Positions 61,474-64,000 of a stretch of DNA of 64,000 bases are shown one piece after another. The stretch spans positions 77,304 through 141,303 of the forward strand of contig JBAYVD010000008.1 of assembly GCA_041674745.1 (NCBI GenBank), read 5' to 3'. How positions within the stretch are numbered: the stretch's first letter is position 1; each line of letters starts with the position of its first letter. The stretch comes from UBA2040 sp041674745 (GTDB lineage: Bacteria > Bacteroidota > Bacteroidia > Flavobacteriales_D > Crocinitomicaceae). The position numbers and the translations under genes are program-made. The notes under the pieces were generated by a model. The model ran no database searches and was not told the origin of the DNA. It saw only the letters and a list, made by a program, of their open reading frames with translations.

Positions 61474-61842
61474 ATGAAAACATGTACACTAATCGAGTGC
61501 GAAGAACAAATAGAAGGCAGATCTGACAAAAAGTTCTGTTGCGATAATCATCGTTCAAAGCATAATGACCGAATAAATAAAGAGTTTTTTAGTCAAATGA
61601 CAGTGCGATTGAACAATACAAAGGCCACTTACAAATGCCTTCAAACACTATATGCTCAATCCAATAGCGTAAATCCAATCGGTATCGATCAGATGTACTC
61701 AAATAAATTTAAACAAGACATCTTTTATGTTTTGAGAACCGATACTTCAGATTTGAAAGCAAAATGGTTTTTTATTGAAGACTATGGTTATCGTCAAATT
61801 AATGATAAAGAATTTTTAATTACTAAAATAGATAAAAAATGA
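61474..61842 (+). CDS. Small Cys-motif (zinc-finger-like) protein, paralogue A
   Basis: A 122-residue protein. The N-terminus has KTCTLIECEEQ then GRSDKKFCCDNHRSKH, four Cys plus His that could bind zinc. The C-terminal two thirds have FKQDIFYVLRTD, KWFFIEDYGYRQIN. It shares the N-terminal motif and a KxxFxxEYGF-type end with the minus-strand protein at 62438-62818. Similar small proteins occur next to recombinases in Bacteroidota as I recall. It is divergent from the MerR-like gene and overlaps the next small gene as ATGA. Confidence 0.75.
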   Translation: MKTCTLIECEEQIEGRSDKKFCCDNHRSKHNDRINKEFFSQMTVRLNNTKATYKCLQTLYAQSNSVNPIGIDQMYSNKFKQDIFYVLRTDTSDLKAKWFFIEDYGYRQINDKEFLITKIDKK

Positions 61843-62009
61843 TCGGAGAAGAAATTAGCAGAATAAGCCCACTCAATAATACTGGACAAATATCAAAAGG
61901 CAATAATGGCTTTAACATAATACCTGCAATATTGTTTATGGCTACTATTACAATTGTTGCTATTGTAATTACCTCAATCAAAGAAAAAGATCGGGAAAAG
62001 AGAACTGAA
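61839..62009 (+). CDS. Small single-helix membrane protein, coupled to paralogue A
   Basis: A 56-residue frame whose ATG overlaps the stop of the preceding gene (ATGA). The N-terminal half is polar, then one hydrophobic helix (about 27-47, IIPAILFMATITIVAIVITS) is followed by a strongly basic tail (IKRKRSGKEN). The overlap and clean helix argue for a real gene. It resembles small toxin-like or accessory membrane proteins in layout only; no homologue is claimed. Confidence 0.55.
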
Positions 62010-62052
62010 TAAGTTTCAATCCAAAAACGGTCGGTTTTATATCTATTGTATA

Positions 62053-62089
62053 ATTGTACAATACAAAGCCCACATTTAAATGTCTGCAA
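62053..62089 (+). repeat. Copy of a 37-base segment of paralogue A
   Basis: About 30 of 37 bases match 61608-61644. The translated pieces NTKATYKCLQ and NTKPTFKCLQ also match, so it is likely a remnant of a third copy of the family. Confidence 0.6.
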
Positions 62090-62208
62090 TTTGAATTCTC
62101 CTTAACCATAAATTCATTAAAGGCTGGTACCACAATGGTTTTAATTCACGAAAAACAAGAAGCTGATAGGCTAAAAAACAAATTGATTTTTCAAAGTCTA
62201 ACATTTAT

Positions 62209-62226
62209 AGCCGATTATAATCGGCT
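62209..62226. repeat. Perfect 18-base palindrome
   Basis: AGCCGATTATAATCGGCT is fully self-complementary. It is not followed by a T-run, so it is not a standard terminator; a protein-binding site is possible. Confidence 0.6.
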
Positions 62227-62437
62227 TTGTCCGTTTCCTTATGTTTATAAACGGCCACTTTTGGATTATTTGAGAAAATAAGGTGCAATGTTAAAATCCA
62301 AATCCTTTAATGACTAATTGTTATGTTAAAAACAAAAGTACTTAGGATAAACTGTCAATGTTGCAAGCAATCTTATAATAGAATTAACTCATAGGTGTGT
62401 ATTTTAACTTCAAAAATCAGATTTAAAATGCAGTGAC

Positions 62438-62818
62438 TTATTTTTCCATGTATTTTTGCCAGGTTACCAATACAAATTTTGATTTGGCATTTTCCGTGAG
62501 TTTTAAAAAACCATATTCGTAACAAAACAGATAGGCTTTCCCTTCTTTGTTGCGCCAGAAATGTGTGAAAAATTTTGGATTGAAACCTGCTTCCAACAAT
62601 ATTTCTTCCCGAACCGTGGATTTTCCTGCTTTGTTGAATTTTCGCAAGATCAATCGGTTTTTCTTGAGCTGGGCATCTACGTTTTTGAAAAAGGTGTTTT
62701 CGTTTTCTTTGTTTTTGGTATAGTGGTAGTTGGATTTGCAATAATCGTCGCAGAATTTTTTACCTACTCTTCCCGTAAGCGGCTTTTGACAGTTGATACA
62801 TGTTTTTATATTTTCCAT
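62438..62818 (-). CDS. Small Cys-motif (zinc-finger-like) protein, paralogue B
   Basis: A 126-residue protein from the ATG at 62818 (MENIKTCINCQ). The N-terminus has CINC and GRVGKKFCDDYCKS, a Cys4 set like paralogue A (61474-61842). A central ILLEAGFNPKFFTHFW segment and FCYEYGFLKL match a shared fold. It is divergent from the tyrosine recombinase, with 118 bases between the starts and a 30-base palindrome in that gap. This spatial pairing suggests a role with the recombinase, for example as accessory or directionality factor; not demonstrated. Confidence 0.75.
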   Translation of the reverse strand: MENIKTCINCQKPLTGRVGKKFCDDYCKSNYHYTKNKENENTFFKNVDAQLKKNRLILRKFNKAGKSTVREEILLEAGFNPKFFTHFWRNKEGKAYLFCYEYGFLKLTENAKSKFVLVTWQKYMEK

Positions 62819-62853
62819 TTTTTGCCACGAATTACCACGAATCACACATTCTT

Positions 62854-62883
62854 ACCGTAGAATTAAACGTTTAAATCTACGGT
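62854..62883. repeat. Near-perfect 30-base palindrome between paralogue B and the tyrosine recombinase
   Basis: Two 15-base arms, ACCGTAGAATTAAAC and GTTTAAATCTACGGT, are inverse copies with a single mismatch. Size and symmetry fit a recombinase core site (11+8+11) or an operator. Confidence 0.65.
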
Positions 62884-62936
62884 TAAATTTGGAAACAAAA
62901 ACGACTTAGGTGTTCTTTTATTGAAATTTTAGCAAA

Positions 62937-64000
62937 ATGGACAATCGTAAATCAATCACATTAAAGCATTTATTAATTGCGGATTCTAAATGTATTGGCA
63001 TCCAATTTCATCCCGACAAAGTGATTCAAGCTTTGCTAAAGGAATTGCCCAACATCAAGTGGAGTAAGGAGTTTAGCTTGGCTTATGTGCCCAACACCAA
63101 AGACAATTTAAACTTGATTTATCAGAAATTTAGAGGAGTTGCTTGGGTAAATACGAATTACTTCTTTGCTCATAGACGACTCAACAATGACAACGAAGAA
63201 ATCAACGTGGATTGGTTCCGAAAACGTAAATTACCTTTAGGCTATAGACCTTGTCCAGAGGAATATTTGCTCAAATTGGAATTGAAAAGGTATGCCAGCA
63301 ATACGGCAAAAACCTACATAAATTGTTTTGAAAAATTCATCAATGCGCAGACAGAAGCGGATTTATTGCGCTTAGACGAGCAAGATGTGCAGAAGTATCT
63401 TCAGAAATTGATTCAAGAAAAGAAGTCGAATTCGTATGTGAATCAGATGATTAATAGCATTAAGTTCTATTATGAAGTGGTGAAACAAATGCCGAATCGG
63501 TTTTATAGTGTAGAGCGACCATTTAAGGAGCATACCTTGCCCAAAGTACTTTCAAAACAAGAAGTAAAGGATATTATTGATGCGACATCGCATATTAAAC
63601 ACAAGTGCTTATTGAGTTTAATGTATTCATCAGGTTTGAGAATTGGGGAATTGCTAGCCTTGAAACCCGAAGACATTGACAGTAAACGAATGTTGGTTCG
63701 TGTAAACCAAGGTAAATGTAAACGAGATCGATTGACTTTGTTATCGGAAAAAGTTTTGTTTGATTTACGTATTTACTTCAAACAACACAAACCGAAGAAT
63801 TGGTTGTTTGAGTCACCGGATGAAGCGAAATATAGCGCCAGTAGTGTTCAAAAAATCATCAAAAAAGCAGCAATAACCGCAGGAGTAAAAAAACATGTCA
63901 ACCCGCATATGTTTCGCCATAGTTTCGCTACGCACCTATTGGAAGCTGGCACGGATTTGCGGTATATTCAAACCTTGTTGGGACACAAATCCAGTAAGAC
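62937..64000 (+). CDS. Tyrosine recombinase (XerC/D-like integrase), 3' end outside window
   Basis: About 354 codons are visible and the frame is still open at the window end. An extra N-terminal segment of about 100 residues (with HPDKVIQALLKELPNIKWS) precedes a SAM-like N domain (about 115-205) with KTYINCFEKFINAQTE. The catalytic domain has Arg235 in SGLRIGELLALK, a Lys in NQGKCKRDRL, His324 and Arg327 in HMFRHSFATHLLEAGTD, and His350 in LLGHKSS. The Tyr nucleophile would fall about nine codons later, beyond the window. No IntI-specific insert is visible, so it is Xer-like rather than a class 1 integron integrase. Confidence 0.88.
   Translation, partial: MDNRKSITLKHLLIADSKCIGIQFHPDKVIQALLKELPNIKWSKEFSLAYVPNTKDNLNLIYQKFRGVAWVNTNYFFAHRRLNNDNEEINVDWFRKRKLPLGYRPCPEEYLLKLELKRYASNTAKTYINCFEKFINAQTEADLLRLDEQDVQKYLQKLIQEKKSNSYVNQMINSIKFYYEVVKQMPNRFYSVERPFKEHTLPKVLSKQEVKDIIDATSHIKHKCLLSLMYSSGLRIGELLALKPEDIDSKRMLVRVNQGKCKRDRLTLLSEKVLFDLRIYFKQHKPKNWLFESPDEAKYSASSVQKIIKKAAITAGVKKHVNPHMFRHSFATHLLEAGTDLRYIQTLLGHKSSK

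Larger units (their letters stand above)
62010..62437. other. Degenerate intergenic region with repeat remnants
   Basis: No convincing gene. A 75-codon TTG-started frame (62054-62281) is probably not real. The segment 62053-62089 is about 80% identical to 61608-61644 inside paralogue A. Two hairpins follow, a perfect 18-base palindrome (62209-62226) and CCGTTT/AAACGG (62231-62254). Confidence 0.5.

Noticed and set aside
62054..62281. A 75-codon TTG-started frame
   Set aside because: Only its start resembles paralogue A; the rest has no protein-like pattern and the region holds hairpins, so it is treated as a remnant.
1..64000. CRISPR array or cas genes
   Set aside because: No regularly spaced repeats and no Cas-like protein were seen in the window.
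62937..64000. Integron integrase IntI with attC cassettes
   Set aside because: The recombinase lacks a visible IntI-specific insert and no attC consensus pairs (GTTRRRY) were recognised; Xer-like is a safer name.

Overview
The window is a chromosomal segment from a member of the Bacteroidota, most likely the Flavobacteriales (Crocinitomicaceae/Fluviicola-like; this is inference). The evidence is AT-rich DNA, type IX secretion (T9SS) C-terminal sorting domains on four proteins, promoters of the Bacteroidota form TTTG-N19/20-TAnnTTTG, few Shine-Dalgarno sequences, and core genes (gyrA, clpC, rpsA, aroB, smpB, recR, ssrA) of that phylum's type. No rRNA, tRNA or CRISPR array was found; the only stable RNA gene seen is tmRNA (ssrA).

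Layout. 1-9.97 kb: 3' part of apbE with a DUF2271 cargo protein, a translationally coupled FKBP pair, a secreted nuclease/phosphatase-like protein, DUF547, AMP nucleosidase, a MscS channel, a CPBP protease and an LRR protein. 10-15 kb: two small paralogous secreted proteins, msrB-msrA, an MFS transporter, a YhhQ-like transporter. 14.6-21 kb: a small secreted protein followed by a complete RND tripartite efflux operon. 21-26.4 kb: MATE, esterase, WYL regulator, VOC protein, NlpC/P60 hydrolase and a MerR-like regulator. 26.4-31.7 kb: an accessory patch of poorly known genes, a T9SS type B cargo protein sandwiched between two copies of a ~330 bp duplicated segment, and hairpin-forming intergenic DNA. 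31.7-49 kb: housekeeping genes (aroB, proline dehydrogenase, an apparently inactive rhomboid fused to TPRs, murQ, clpC, gyrA, rpsA, fhs). 49-57.5 kb: two ice-binding (DUF3494) proteins, thioredoxin, MenE-like ligase, J-domain protein, smpB, recR, mscL. 57.6-64 kb: an RRM protein, tmRNA, then what looks like an integrated or recombination-rich region.

The most interesting part is 58.3-64 kb. A large serine recombinase reads antisense into the tmRNA gene, so its last codons double as the tmRNA terminator and T-arm. It is preceded by an overlapping 57-codon gene. A MerR-like regulator is divergent from a small Cys-motif protein whose promoter carries a perfect 16-bp palindrome exactly inside its 19-bp spacer. 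A second Cys-motif paralogue is divergent from a tyrosine recombinase, with a near-perfect 30-bp palindrome between them. The tyrosine recombinase runs off the window end just before its catalytic Tyr.

The trans-translation partners smpB and ssrA both lie here, 2.7 kb apart. Five genes have exactly four bases between the TAnnTTTG box and ATG, which predicts leaderless mRNAs.
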